DNA of 64,000 nt from Pseudoalteromonas luteoviolacea (GTDB lineage: Bacteria; Pseudomonadota; Gammaproteobacteria; Enterobacterales; Alteromonadaceae): assembly GCF_001696455.1 (NCBI RefSeq), contig NZ_MAUJ01000004.1, forward strand, positions 310,001 to 374,000. The letters run 5' to 3'. The position numbers and the translations under genes were made by a program. Positions 9,659-18,677 of the stretch are shown here, one piece after another (positions within the stretch are counted from its first letter, which is position 1; every line of letters begins with the position of its first letter). The notes beneath the pieces were generated by a model that was not told where the DNA came from, made no database searches, and saw only the letters and a program-made list of their open reading frames with translations.

Positions 9659-11284
9659 ATGGGTCCAAAGCGTTGTGCAGTCGCTTCTGAAGAAAGCTTA
9701 ATGCGAATCTTTACCGTACCAGAAGCGCCAGGCTCTACACTCAGTAAAATAGAACAAGAAATCTCACATAACCTTGCCGGGTTTTTGAATGAGAACATTG
9801 CTGCTGTTGAGAAGCCTTTACACGAGATAGAAAAAGATTTTCAGTCTGCTTCTATCCCTGAAGAGCCGACTTTTGTATCGGATTATGCTCAAGATATCAT
9901 GGAACAATTAGTGGCGCACTCGGTACATACCGCGTCCCCTAGCTTTATTGGTCACATGACTTCAGCGTTGCCACACTTTTTACTGCCTTTATCAAAGTTA
10001 ATGGTGGGGTTAAACCAAAACCTCGTTAAGATTGAAACATCTAAAGCGTTCACGCCACTTGAAAGACAAGTATTGGGGATGATGCACCACTTAACTTATG
10101 GGCAAAGCGACGAGTTTTACCAAAAGTGGATGCACAGTGCTAAAAACGCACTCGGAGCGTTTTGCTCTGGAGGCACCATTGCCAATATTACGGCACTGTG
10201 GATCGCCAGAAACCGCTTACTAAAACCTGATGGGGATTTTAAAGGCATTTCTTCTCAGGGGATGTTTGCCGCTATGATGCATTACGGCTACAAGGGGTTA
10301 GCTGTATTGGTGTCTGAACGTGGGCATTACTCATTAGGAAAAGCCGCTGACGTTTTGGGAATAGGCCGAGAAAATTTCATCGCTGTTCGAACCAATGAAA
10401 ACAACAAGGTAGATGTGGTCGCGATGCGTGAAAAAGCCCTTGAGCTAGAAGCTCAAGGAATTAAAGTCATGGCCATTGTTGGTGTTGCAGGTACCACTGA
10501 AACAGGCAGCATCGACCCGCTCAATGAAATGGCACAGTTATGTGAAGAGCTTAATTGTCATTTCCACGTTGACGCTGCGTGGGGTGGAGCAACGTTGCTA
10601 TCCAATACTTATAGACATCTTCTGTCTGGCATCGAAAAGGCTGACTCTGTCACCATTGATGCACACAAGCAAATGTATGTCCCAATGGGGGCTGGTATCG
10701 TGTTATTCAAAGATCCCGCTGCGACAGATGTTATTGAGCATCACGCCGAATACATTTTGCGTAAAGGCTCCAAAGACTTAGGTAGCCACACGCTAGAAGG
10801 GAGTCGTCCTGGTATGGCAATGCTGGTCCATGCATGTCTTCAAGTTATTGGGCGCAAAGGCTATGAAATGCTAATTGATCACAGTATTGAAAAGGCCCAT
10901 TACTTTGCAAAGCTCATTTCAGAGCAGGATGACTTTGAGCTTATTTCTCAGCCAGAGTTATGTTTGCTGACATATCGCTATGTACCAAAAGCAATCAAAG
11001 CTGCACTTGCGCAAGCTGATGAACAAGAGAAGATAGATATCTATGCTTCATTAAACCGCCTGACGGCGAGCATGCAAAAAAGGCAGCGTGAAACTGGGCG
11101 CTCGTTCGTATCTAGAACGCGTTTGACACCTGAACAGTATGAAGGTCAGCCAACGGTGGTATTCAGAGTTGTATTAGCGAATCCGCTCACATCTTACCAA
11201 ATGCTGGCTGAAATATTGGAAGAGCAGCGTGAAATGGCGAAGCATGACCCAATCATGAAAAAGTATCTAAGCAAGTATTTATAA
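9659..11284 (+). CDS. panP: Aspartate 1-decarboxylase PanP (PLP-dependent)
   Basis: A group II PLP decarboxylase of 541 residues. PanP makes beta-alanine from aspartate for pantothenate synthesis in organisms lacking PanD. Visible: FHVDAAWGGATLL (cofactor-binding Asp), IDAHKQMYVPMGAG with the PLP lysine, and FCSGGTIANITALWIARN in the N-terminal half. The ATG at 9659 was preferred to an upstream TTG because the family begins MGP-K. Context supports PanP over glutamate decarboxylase: panB and panC lie at 29-31 kb with no panD beside them. It ends in a terminator. Confidence 0.85.
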   Translation: MGPKRCAVASEESLMRIFTVPEAPGSTLSKIEQEISHNLAGFLNENIAAVEKPLHEIEKDFQSASIPEEPTFVSDYAQDIMEQLVAHSVHTASPSFIGHMTSALPHFLLPLSKLMVGLNQNLVKIETSKAFTPLERQVLGMMHHLTYGQSDEFYQKWMHSAKNALGAFCSGGTIANITALWIARNRLLKPDGDFKGISSQGMFAAMMHYGYKGLAVLVSERGHYSLGKAADVLGIGRENFIAVRTNENNKVDVVAMREKALELEAQGIKVMAIVGVAGTTETGSIDPLNEMAQLCEELNCHFHVDAAWGGATLLSNTYRHLLSGIEKADSVTIDAHKQMYVPMGAGIVLFKDPAATDVIEHHAEYILRKGSKDLGSHTLEGSRPGMAMLVHACLQVIGRKGYEMLIDHSIEKAHYFAKLISEQDDFELISQPELCLLTYRYVPKAIKAALAQADEQEKIDIYASLNRLTASMQKRQRETGRSFVSRTRLTPEQYEGQPTVVFRVVLANPLTSYQMLAEILEEQREMAKHDPIMKKYLSKYL

Positions 11285-11287
11285 ATA

Positions 11288-11316
11288 TAAAAAGGAGTGT
11301 TTCACTCCTTTTTTTA
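11288..11316 (+). terminator. Intrinsic terminator after panP
   Basis: A 9-bp perfect stem (11291-11299 with 11303-11311) with a 3-nt loop and a T tract, six bases past the panP stop. Confidence 0.9.
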
Positions 11317-11518
11317 CATCCACAAGAAGAGTGGGTTTATTCTCTACAGTGTTTATGCGTATAACCTAGGCGCTAATATTCCTTTATTTATCGTTTTAGC
11401 ACTTACATTAAATCAATTACTTAGCTTTACTGTACAGAAAGTCGCAATAACAACAATGTTTACTAAATATTGACCTCAGCCAACCATTCTCGGAATAAGT
11501 TCCTCTAACAGGATAAAA

Positions 11519-11722
11519 ATGGGTGATTTTTTATCTGATCGGCGTATTATTATTCGAAGCAGTAGTTTAATTGCTCAGTCCCATTATGGGAGGTGGGGCA
11601 ATTGTATAGAGCACAATCAAAGTGGCGTTTGGTACCGGCTGAGGCGGGTAAGCGATGGGCTAACTTGGAAACAAGTGCAATACTTGATGTATTTGGGTGA
11701 GAAAATTGGCTGTAGACAGTAA
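11519..11722 (+). CDS. Small hypothetical protein overlapping the cyclase gene
   Basis: A 67-residue ORF whose ATG is preceded by AGGATAAAA, a good ribosome site. It is basic with several aromatic residues (GVWYRLRRVSDGLTWKQ in the middle) and has no signal peptide or membrane segment. Its last 26 bases overlap the GTG start of the downstream GGDEF gene, which itself lacks a strong ribosome site, so translational coupling is plausible. The family is not recognised. It may be a leader peptide-like small protein or a spurious ORF. Confidence 0.5.
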   Translation: MGDFLSDRRIIIRSSSLIAQSHYGRWGNCIEHNQSGVWYRLRRVSDGLTWKQVQYLMYLGEKIGCRQ

Positions 11723-12788
11723 AGAAAATGATGGTTTGTCTAATCACAGACATAATGAACTGACGCACGTAACGCAAAGGCTTCGACGCGTATTATCTAA
11801 AGAAGTGGACGTGTCAGTTGGTCACCAGCAATTTCTTGCTGATATTATTTTAGAAGGTAAAGCCTTACTCGATGTGAGTCGTGTTTCAATATGGCTATTT
11901 GATGATGCTGCGAACCCGACAAGATTAATTAACTACGCAAATACGGACTGGGACGGCTTAGTCTCTGGCCCGCTTCCTGAGCTACAGGTTACTGATTACC
12001 CTACCTACTTTCGCACGATTGTGAGTGGCGAAACCATTTCTGCAAGAGATGCTTTAACTGATTCACGTACAAGTGAGTTCAAAGACGGATATTTAAAACC
12101 GCAACAAATTTCTGCGTTATTGGACACTGCAATTTTCCAAAATGGACTCGCAATTGGCGTGGTATGTTGCGAAGGGCGCTTTGAGCCCCGTGATTGGCTC
12201 TCATGGGAAGTGGTGGCCGCGGAACTAATCGCTGACTGTTGTAGCCGTCGCTTGCTGGTTCATGAGCTTTGGCAAATGCAACAGAAATTGACTGAAATGG
12301 CTTTTCAAGATGTATTGACAGGGCTAAAAAATCGTCGCTACTTGATGGATTACGCCAAAAGTGAAATGAGTCGTCACCAACGTGCTGATCGGCCATTAAG
12401 CTTACTCATGATTGACCTAGATAGATTTAAAGGGATCAATGATAAGTATGGCCACGATGGCGGTGATGAAGTATTGAAGCGCTTCTCAGACTGTTGCACT
12501 AACCTTGTACGCGCAGAGGATTGTGTGTGTCGTTTAGGTGGCGAGGAGTTTATTATTTTGCTCCCTGAGACCGAGGTGGCATTGGCAATGAATGTTGCTC
12601 AGCGCCTGCGTGAAGAAGCAGCTGCACTTAAAGTTCACTATGACGGCCACGACATCTCATTTACTGTGAGTATTGGTGTCGCAGACGTCAATTTAAATAT
12701 GCCTTTTAGCAAGTCACTTAAAGCAGCCGATCAAGCAGTTTATCAAGCTAAAGCTGCTGGTCGCGACCAAATCAAGTTGGCATTGTAG
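11697..12788 (+). CDS. GAF-GGDEF diguanylate cyclase
   Basis: 363 residues from a GTG at 11697; TTG 11706 is an alternative. A GAF domain occupies roughly 35-190 (SRVSIWLFDD), followed by a short helix and a GGDEF domain near 200-363. The active-site motif is GGEEF, with an RAED inhibitory (RxxD) site five residues before it, plus the conserved DVLTGLKNRR and MIDLDRFKGIND. It should make c-di-GMP in the cytoplasm with product inhibition. Unlike the GGDEF-EAL protein upstream, it looks fully active. It converges with crbS, with only 6 bp between stops. Confidence 0.92.
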   Translation: MRKLAVDSKENDGLSNHRHNELTHVTQRLRRVLSKEVDVSVGHQQFLADIILEGKALLDVSRVSIWLFDDAANPTRLINYANTDWDGLVSGPLPELQVTDYPTYFRTIVSGETISARDALTDSRTSEFKDGYLKPQQISALLDTAIFQNGLAIGVVCCEGRFEPRDWLSWEVVAAELIADCCSRRLLVHELWQMQQKLTEMAFQDVLTGLKNRRYLMDYAKSEMSRHQRADRPLSLLMIDLDRFKGINDKYGHDGGDEVLKRFSDCCTNLVRAEDCVCRLGGEEFIILLPETEVALAMNVAQRLREEAAALKVHYDGHDISFTVSIGVADVNLNMPFSKSLKAADQAVYQAKAAGRDQIKLAL

Positions 12789-12794
12789 CCCCTA

Positions 12795-15700
12795 TCATCT
12801 GGAATGGTTCAATAGCGCTTTCAATTTAGCTGGCTTTAGAGGTTTGGTCAGATAATGTATTTGATTGTCCTTGGCTTGTGCTTTTAATGCTTGGTCTCGC
12901 ACTGCGGTAATTAACACCGCTGGTATTTCGCTTTGCCATATTTCTCTCAGAGTCTTTATCAAGGTAACGCCATCACAATGTGAGCCTAACTGATAGTCTA
13001 CAAGTAACATATCAGGGGCTTTGTTGTCCTTGGCATATTGTATGGTGTCATCTACTTGGCTAAACATCTCATGCTGCAATTGCCATTTGTTCAATAAGCT
13101 GGACATGGCAGAGAGGTTATTCGGATCGTCATCGATAGCCATCACTTTAAGTTTACGCTTACTATCGGTATGACTCACGGTTGTCGCCGAAACAATTTGT
13201 TGGTGATCGCCCAGTGGCACATCAATATAAAAGCGACTGCCTTTTTGAGGAATGGATTTCATTGCCAGCGGAATGCTCATTAAATCACAGAGACGCTTAA
13301 CGACGCCAAGCCCTAGACCAACACCTCTATTGTCACCTGCTTCAATACGATAAAAGTCATTGAAGATTTTCTGCTGTTCATGATGCGTAATGCCAGGACC
13401 AGTATCCCATACCTCGATACGTAAACTGTGAGCACGCTTTCTACAGGCGATTAATACGCTGCCTGAGTCAGTGTACTTAACCGCGTTAGAGACGAGGTTT
13501 TGCACAACCCTGCGCAGGTACGTAATATCGCTGTGGACGGTAAACGCGCAATCCCTCACCCTGAGTTTTAAGCCTTTCTCATGACAGATGATGGCATATT
13601 CGTTTTCTAGGGGAGCCAGAATATCAGTGATTTTAAAATGACGTGGTGTAGGCTTCATTGCGCCTTGTTCTAACTTAGCGATATCTAATAAGGAGGACAT
13701 TAAATGGACTGTGGAGTCCAAGCTATTACCAAGCTTATGTAGATTGCCACGCTCCGTATCCGGTATGTGTTTCTCTTCAATGGCACCGAGGTAAAGTCTC
13801 GCTGCATTAAGAGGTTGCAAGATATCATGGCTGGCGAGCGCCAAAAATCGGGTTTTACTTTCATTGGCCTGCTCGGCTTCTTTTTTCGCAGCAACTAGAT
13901 CCTGTTCAATTTGCTCTCGGGTCGCTATCTGAGCCTTGAGGTCTTGGTTTATTGCCCTGATCTCCAACATTCTGGCTTCGATGCGGTTTTCTAGATCCAT
14001 ATTAATTTCTTCGAGTGCATTTTGTGTGGCCATATGCATCGTGATATCCGAAAAGCTGGTTACAAACCCGCCTCCAGGTAATGGGTTGCCCGTCATTTCA
14101 AACACTTGGCCATTCTCTCTATGACGAATATAGTGATGAGGAGTGCCATTCTTAAGGTGCTGCACGCGCTTTTCTACGAGCTTTTCAAGTGTCCCTGGAC
14201 CGCATTCACCGCGTTGAGCGTTGTAGCGGATAATTTCTTCAATGTCTTGACCAACTTGCAGATAGCCTTTTGGGTATTCAAACATTTCATGATATCGCTT
14301 GTTCCAAGCGACTAGTTTTAAGTCTTTGTCGACTACCGAAATTCCGTGGCTCAAATTTTCTAAAGAGGTGAACAATAGGTTTTGATTGAATTGTAATGCT
14401 TGGGTTGTTTCATCGAAGAAGGTAACCACTTCTTCAAACGCCATTTGTTTACCCGATGACACCGCGTGTATTAATGCCTGTGCAGAGGATGCGCCTAGTA
14501 CACCTGTGAGTGCGCGTTCACAAAAGTTGATAAAATCGGCTGTTGGAGAGGCATTATTGTCGTCAATGTCTTCATTGAGAGCATAGTGTCCGAGTAGTTG
14601 CTGACTGCGCTGAATACCGAGAAAGGTTTGCAGTAGCACTTTAAAGTCATAAACCGTCGCTTTGACTTCTTTATTGAGTTTTTTCGCGAGTGCCGCCTGC
14701 TCCTTGGGTTTGACAAAAGCGGTTGCTTGCAACTTATCAATTAATCGCTCGTGTGCACCCAGTGAAAAGCTAATATAACAGCTAATATTTGCCAAAAGCG
14801 CCAATAATGTACCGCGCGTGACGATGGATTGTTGAGTTTGATAATCTAATAGCTCGGGCGTAGAAATAATCGGCAGTAATAGAAATAGCGCCCAGCAAAT
14901 TAGCCCTGCGGTCAACCCTGCATACACGCCATAGGCATGACCTTTTCGCCAATACAAACCGCCGACGATAGCGGGCAGTAATTGTGTAACTAATGAGAAA
15001 GCGACCAAACCCATACTGGCCAGTGCAGCACCATGGCCAGCCCATTGCTGGTAGAAATAAGCGAGTAACAGTATCGCAGCGATAATGAATCGCCTCACTA
15101 GAAGAATCTGCGACTTGTAATTGTTGGTCAACAAACTCTTTTTAAAGCGCCTTTTCAGAAGTAAAGGTAAAACAATGTCATTTGAGAGCATGGTGCTGAG
15201 CGTGAGCGTAGCAACAACGATCATGGCCGTCGCCGCAGATAAGCCACCTATAAAAACAAAGGTTGAAATCACGGGGTATTCGAGGTTGAGTGGCAAAGCG
15301 AGTACAAAGCTGTCTGCGGCAATTTGTTGTCCGATTTGAGGGTGAATTGCTGCGCTAGCAATTGGGATTATCATTAATGCAATCAGCATCAAATAAAGCG
15401 GAAAAGCCCACCTAGCGGTAGTTAGGTGATTGCTATTTTGGTTGTCGACGACCGTGACATGAAACTGTCGCGGTAAACAGATGATAGCAGCAGCGGCCAT
15501 TAAGGTCTGACCGATAAAGTTAAAGTCGGAAAAATCGAACCCTTGCCAGTGCTGCCAAGCTATTTCTATATTGGGTTGTGACAGGAGTGCTTGCAATGAG
15601 ATATAGGCTACGGCAACTAAGGCCAGCAGTTTTATCAGTGATTCGAAGGCAACCGCTAGCATCAGCCCGGAACGATATTCAGTCACGTCCACTTTTCTCG

Positions 15701-16214
15701 CGCCAAAGAAGATGGCAAACAAAGCCATCATTAATGTTCCTGTGAGTGCTAACGTCGCACCTGAGATATCATCGTTGTTACGTAACAGCTCAAAACTGTT
15801 TGCCAGCGCTTTAAGCTGCAATGCAATATAAGGGATGGTTGCCAACAAGGCAATTAATGTCACCATAATCGCAGTGGTTTGGCGTTTGCCGTAGCGGGCG
15901 CTAATAAAGTCAGAAATGGTGGTGATATTTTGCTTTTTACTCACCAAGATCAACTTACGTAAAAACCCATGTCCAAATATGAACAGCAGTGCAGGGCCTA
16001 ATAAAATAGGGAAAAAATGCCAGCTGCTGGCAGCTGCGGTTCCGACAGAACCGTAGTAAGTCCATGAAGTACAGTAAATACCCAGAGCCAATGCATAAAC
16101 AAACGGATGATGACTGATTTTTTGCGCCAGAGGCGTGTGTTTATCGCCCCAATTTGCGAGCCAAAATAGCAAGCCAATATAGCTTAGAGCAACGAGTATG
16201 AGGGCTGCAGTCAT
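12795..16214 (-). CDS. crbS: CrbS-like hybrid sensor: SSS transporter domain fused to histidine kinase
   Basis: 1139 residues. Roughly 1-480 is a multi-pass sodium:solute symporter domain. Then come a PAS domain (DKDLKLVAWNKRYHEMF), a coiled coil, HisKA with FLALASHDILQPLN (phospho-His near 797), HATPase with NLVSNAVKYTDSG and GVGLGLGVVKRL, and a C-terminal receiver with DDDP, LLVDYQLG (phospho-Asp) and LTKPLK. This architecture is that of CrbS/MxtR, which signals to a LuxR-type regulator to switch on acetate use in Vibrio and Pseudomonas. It is divergent from an ActP-like permease operon; its probable partner is at 48.2 kb. The role is inferred from architecture and context. Confidence 0.85.
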   Translation of the reverse strand: MTAALILVALSYIGLLFWLANWGDKHTPLAQKISHHPFVYALALGIYCTSWTYYGSVGTAAASSWHFFPILLGPALLFIFGHGFLRKLILVSKKQNITTISDFISARYGKRQTTAIMVTLIALLATIPYIALQLKALANSFELLRNNDDISGATLALTGTLMMALFAIFFGARKVDVTEYRSGLMLAVAFESLIKLLALVAVAYISLQALLSQPNIEIAWQHWQGFDFSDFNFIGQTLMAAAAIICLPRQFHVTVVDNQNSNHLTTARWAFPLYLMLIALMIIPIASAAIHPQIGQQIAADSFVLALPLNLEYPVISTFVFIGGLSAATAMIVVATLTLSTMLSNDIVLPLLLKRRFKKSLLTNNYKSQILLVRRFIIAAILLLAYFYQQWAGHGAALASMGLVAFSLVTQLLPAIVGGLYWRKGHAYGVYAGLTAGLICWALFLLLPIISTPELLDYQTQQSIVTRGTLLALLANISCYISFSLGAHERLIDKLQATAFVKPKEQAALAKKLNKEVKATVYDFKVLLQTFLGIQRSQQLLGHYALNEDIDDNNASPTADFINFCERALTGVLGASSAQALIHAVSSGKQMAFEEVVTFFDETTQALQFNQNLLFTSLENLSHGISVVDKDLKLVAWNKRYHEMFEYPKGYLQVGQDIEEIIRYNAQRGECGPGTLEKLVEKRVQHLKNGTPHHYIRHRENGQVFEMTGNPLPGGGFVTSFSDITMHMATQNALEEINMDLENRIEARMLEIRAINQDLKAQIATREQIEQDLVAAKKEAEQANESKTRFLALASHDILQPLNAARLYLGAIEEKHIPDTERGNLHKLGNSLDSTVHLMSSLLDIAKLEQGAMKPTPRHFKITDILAPLENEYAIICHEKGLKLRVRDCAFTVHSDITYLRRVVQNLVSNAVKYTDSGSVLIACRKRAHSLRIEVWDTGPGITHHEQQKIFNDFYRIEAGDNRGVGLGLGVVKRLCDLMSIPLAMKSIPQKGSRFYIDVPLGDHQQIVSATTVSHTDSKRKLKVMAIDDDPNNLSAMSSLLNKWQLQHEMFSQVDDTIQYAKDNKAPDMLLVDYQLGSHCDGVTLIKTLREIWQSEIPAVLITAVRDQALKAQAKDNQIHYLTKPLKPAKLKALLNHSR

Positions 16215-16484
16215 CTTAAATCCTAATCGATGTTTTTGATTACACTATTAAATCTATGTGTTGGCGCAGGTTTATCATATCTGGCTTAGTTTAGAGAAGC
16301 CAGCTACCTAGAGCTGAGATTATAATACACTGATTTATAAGTAGTATTCTTAGTTTGTTGTGCTATTTAGACTAATGTCTTATACCGTATACGCTGTTAA
16401 CAAAATGCACATCAGATTGCTGATTGTTTTTTAAGTTGCTGATTTTATTAATTATTAAAGTTATTCAAGTTTGTTGTTTTTTCA

Positions 16485-16502
16485 GTTTACGTAAACGTAA
16501 AC
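16485..16502. promoter_or_regulatory. GTTTACGTAAACGTAAAC palindrome cluster
   Basis: A 12-bp perfect palindrome (16485-16496) followed directly by a repeat of its right half (16497-16502). It lies 110-128 bases upstream of the DUF4212 start codon and looks like a dimeric regulator site; the regulator is unknown. Confidence 0.45.
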
Positions 16503-16513
16503 TTGTGCGTACG

Positions 16514-16523
16514 ACTAAGGTCT
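16514..16523 (+). promoter_or_regulatory. ACTAAGGTCT site upstream of the permease operon
   Basis: Identical to a 10-mer upstream of acs (46071-46080), with an 8-base match upstream of the porin (45893-45900). It lies 90 bases before the DUF4212 start. Candidate CrbR or shared promoter element; inference only. Confidence 0.45.
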
Positions 16524-16577
16524 CAATTCAATAATCCATTGCCATTGCTACAGTCAAAAGGTCAATTAATACCAACA

Positions 16578-16592
16578 CATTCGATTCGAATG
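16578..16592. promoter_or_regulatory. Palindrome before the permease operon
   Basis: CATTCGA-T-TCGAATG, perfect 7-bp arms about a single base, ending shortly before the ribosome site. Could be an operator or small mRNA hairpin. Confidence 0.4.
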
Positions 16593-16612
16593 AGTTAAAG
16601 GGGGAGTCAAGA

Positions 16613-16876
16613 ATGGCCTTTAAAAGTGAAGAACAAGCAAAAGCATATTGGTCAGAAAATCTAGCCTTGATGTTTAAATTGCTGACAGTGTGGTTTGTCG
16701 TGTCATTTGGTTTTGGCATTTTACTGGTAGATGTTTTAAACGAAATACGTTTTTTTGGATTTAAGTTGGGCTTTTGGTTTTCCCAACAAGGTGCAATTTA
16801 CACGTTTGTTGCTTTGATTTTTGTCTACGTATCAAAAATGGATGCGCTTGATAAAAAATACGGCGTAGATGAATAA
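16613..16876 (+). CDS. DUF4212 small membrane subunit of the symporter
   Basis: 87 residues with two hydrophobic segments (about 20-42 and 55-75) joined by NEIRFFGFKLGFWFSQQG. DUF4212 proteins accompany SSS-family acetate/small-acid permeases, as YjcH accompanies ActP, and probably assist assembly or stability. A strong GGGGGAG ribosome site precedes the ATG. The symporter gene starts 8 bp downstream. The exact function of the family is not established. Confidence 0.9.
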   Translation: MAFKSEEQAKAYWSENLALMFKLLTVWFVVSFGFGILLVDVLNEIRFFGFKLGFWFSQQGAIYTFVALIFVYVSKMDALDKKYGVDE

Positions 16877-16884
16877 GGAGCGGC

Positions 16885-18612
16885 ATGATGGATGTTCAAT
16901 CGTTTACATTTTTAATCGTGGGGTTGAGTTTTGCCCTCTATATCGGCATCGCAATATGGGCGCGTGCTGGTTCAACTAATGAATTCTATGTTGCTGGTGG
17001 TGGTGTTCCACCACTTGCCAATGGGATGGCAACAGCTGCAGATTGGATGAGTGCGGCTTCGTTCATTTCTATGGCGGGGATTATTTCATTTGCCGGTTAC
17101 GATGGCGGTGTTTACCTGCTCGGATGGACTGGTGGTTACGTGCTACTCGCTTTGTGCTTAGCGCCATACCTTCGTAAATTTGGTAAGTTTACCGTACCGG
17201 ATTTCATCGGTGATCGTTATTATTCACAGGTTGCGCGTGTGGTAGCCATCTTGTGTGCAATATTCATCTGCTTTACTTATATTGCTGGTCAAATGCGCGG
17301 TGTTGGCGTCGTGTTTTCGCGATTCTTGGAAGTAGACATCGAAACCGGTGTATACATCGGTATGGTGATCGTATTCTTTTATGCTGTACTCGGTGGCATG
17401 AAAGGGATTACCTATACTCAGGTCGCACAGTACTGTGTACTGGTCTTTGCTTACCTTGTACCCGCTATTTTTATTTCCATGATGATGACGGGTCACATAC
17501 TGCCGCAAACGGGCTTTGGCGCAACACTGGCTGACGGTTCAGGTACTTATGTGCTCGATAAGCTTGATGGCCTCAGTGCCGAACTGGGTTTTGCCCAATA
17601 CACTGAAGGCTCAAAGAGTATGATTGATGTATTTGCTATCACCGCAGCATTGATGGTTGGTACCGCAGGTCTCCCTCATGTAATTGTGCGCTTCTTTACC
17701 GTTCCAAAAGTAAAAGATACTCGTATTTCAGCGGCTTGGACATTGGTATTCATTGCTATTGTCTACACGACAGCGCCTGCTGTTGCCTCATTCGCTCGCG
17801 TAAATATGATCGATACCATCAACGGTAAGGATGGTAGTGGTACCGCATATGCTGAGGCGCCTCAGTGGGTGAAAAATTGGGAAAGAACAGGGCTAATTAC
17901 TTTCAATGATAAAAATGGTGATGGCAAAATGTTCTACTCGGCTGGTAAAGTTGATGACCCAGCAAGCGCAAATGAAGTAAAAATTGACCGTGATATCATG
18001 GTATTAGCAAACCCAGAAATTGCAGACTTACCTGCATGGGTTATCGCTTTGGTTGCGGCAGGTGGTATTGCGGCGGCGCTCTCTACAACGGCCGGGTTAC
18101 TACTGGTTATTTCTACCTCCGTTTCCCATGACTTGCTCAAGCGTACACTCAAGCCGGATATCAGTGATAAACAAGAGCTCATGGCGGCGAGGTTAGCGGC
18201 GATGGTGGCGATTGGTATTTCAGCCTACTTTGGTATTAATCCTCCCGGGTTTGTCGCATCCGTTGTAGCCTTTGCGTTCGGTTTGGCGGCGGCAAGCTTC
18301 TTCCCTGCAATTATTATGGGTATTTTCTCTAAGCGCATGAATAAAGAAGGTGCGATTGCAGGCATGATTTCGGGTATTGGCTTTACAGCCGCGTACATTA
18401 TTTACTTTAAGTTTATTAGCCCTGAGTTGAATGCACCTGCTAACTGGTTGTTTGGTATTTCACCGGAAGGCATTGGCATAATCGGTATGGTTGTAAACTT
18501 TGTTGTGGCGGCTGTCGTGATGAAGTTAACAGCTGAAACACCCGAAGAGGTAAAGCGTATGGTGGATGGGATCCGTAACCCTAAAGGGTCAAGTGCTGCC
18601 CACGCACACTAA
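16885..18612 (+). CDS. ActP-like sodium:solute symporter
   Basis: 575 residues, SSS family, with a dozen or more membrane segments. FYVAGGGVPPLANGMATAAD near residue 33 and GLPHVIVRFFTVPKVKDTR in the middle are hallmarks of acetate/monocarboxylate permeases. An extra loop around residues 310-370 is absent from typical transporter cores and carries DKNGDGK (342-348), an EF-hand-like Ca2+ loop. Substrate by context: acetate or a related short-chain acid, with crbS divergent and acs elsewhere in the window. ATG 16888 is an equally possible start. Confidence 0.88.
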   Translation: MMDVQSFTFLIVGLSFALYIGIAIWARAGSTNEFYVAGGGVPPLANGMATAADWMSAASFISMAGIISFAGYDGGVYLLGWTGGYVLLALCLAPYLRKFGKFTVPDFIGDRYYSQVARVVAILCAIFICFTYIAGQMRGVGVVFSRFLEVDIETGVYIGMVIVFFYAVLGGMKGITYTQVAQYCVLVFAYLVPAIFISMMMTGHILPQTGFGATLADGSGTYVLDKLDGLSAELGFAQYTEGSKSMIDVFAITAALMVGTAGLPHVIVRFFTVPKVKDTRISAAWTLVFIAIVYTTAPAVASFARVNMIDTINGKDGSGTAYAEAPQWVKNWERTGLITFNDKNGDGKMFYSAGKVDDPASANEVKIDRDIMVLANPEIADLPAWVIALVAAGGIAAALSTTAGLLLVISTSVSHDLLKRTLKPDISDKQELMAARLAAMVAIGISAYFGINPPGFVASVVAFAFGLAAASFFPAIIMGIFSKRMNKEGAIAGMISGIGFTAAYIIYFKFISPELNAPANWLFGISPEGIGIIGMVVNFVVAAVVMKLTAETPEEVKRMVDGIRNPKGSSAAHAH

Positions 18613-18623
18613 TACTCACAGCA

Positions 18624-18662
18624 AAAAAATAGCTCAGCTTTCTTGCTGGGCTATTTTGCTTT
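18624..18662 (+). terminator. Terminator after the symporter
   Basis: A long stem, about 13 bp with one G-T pair (18626-18638 with 18645-18657), and a short loop, after the symporter stop. The T run is part of the stem, so termination may be partial and allow read-through into the next gene. Confidence 0.7.
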
Positions 18663-18677
18663 AAGGCGATAGAGAAT

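Larger units (their letters stand above)
16215..16612. promoter_or_regulatory. Divergent control region of crbS and the permease operon
   Basis: 398 bp without a gene. It holds a CTGGCTT/AAGCCAG hairpin near 16280-16300, a GTAAAC-type palindrome cluster, the ACTAAGGTCT site shared with acs, and a palindrome just before the ribosome site GGGGGAG of the first operon gene. The middle, about 16300-16480, is very AT-rich and probably carries the promoters; individual -35/-10 boxes are not called. Confidence 0.6.

Noticed and set aside
11430..11437. CTGTACAG as a LexA-type box
   Set aside because: The two half-sites are adjacent instead of being separated by eight bases, so it does not fit the LexA consensus.
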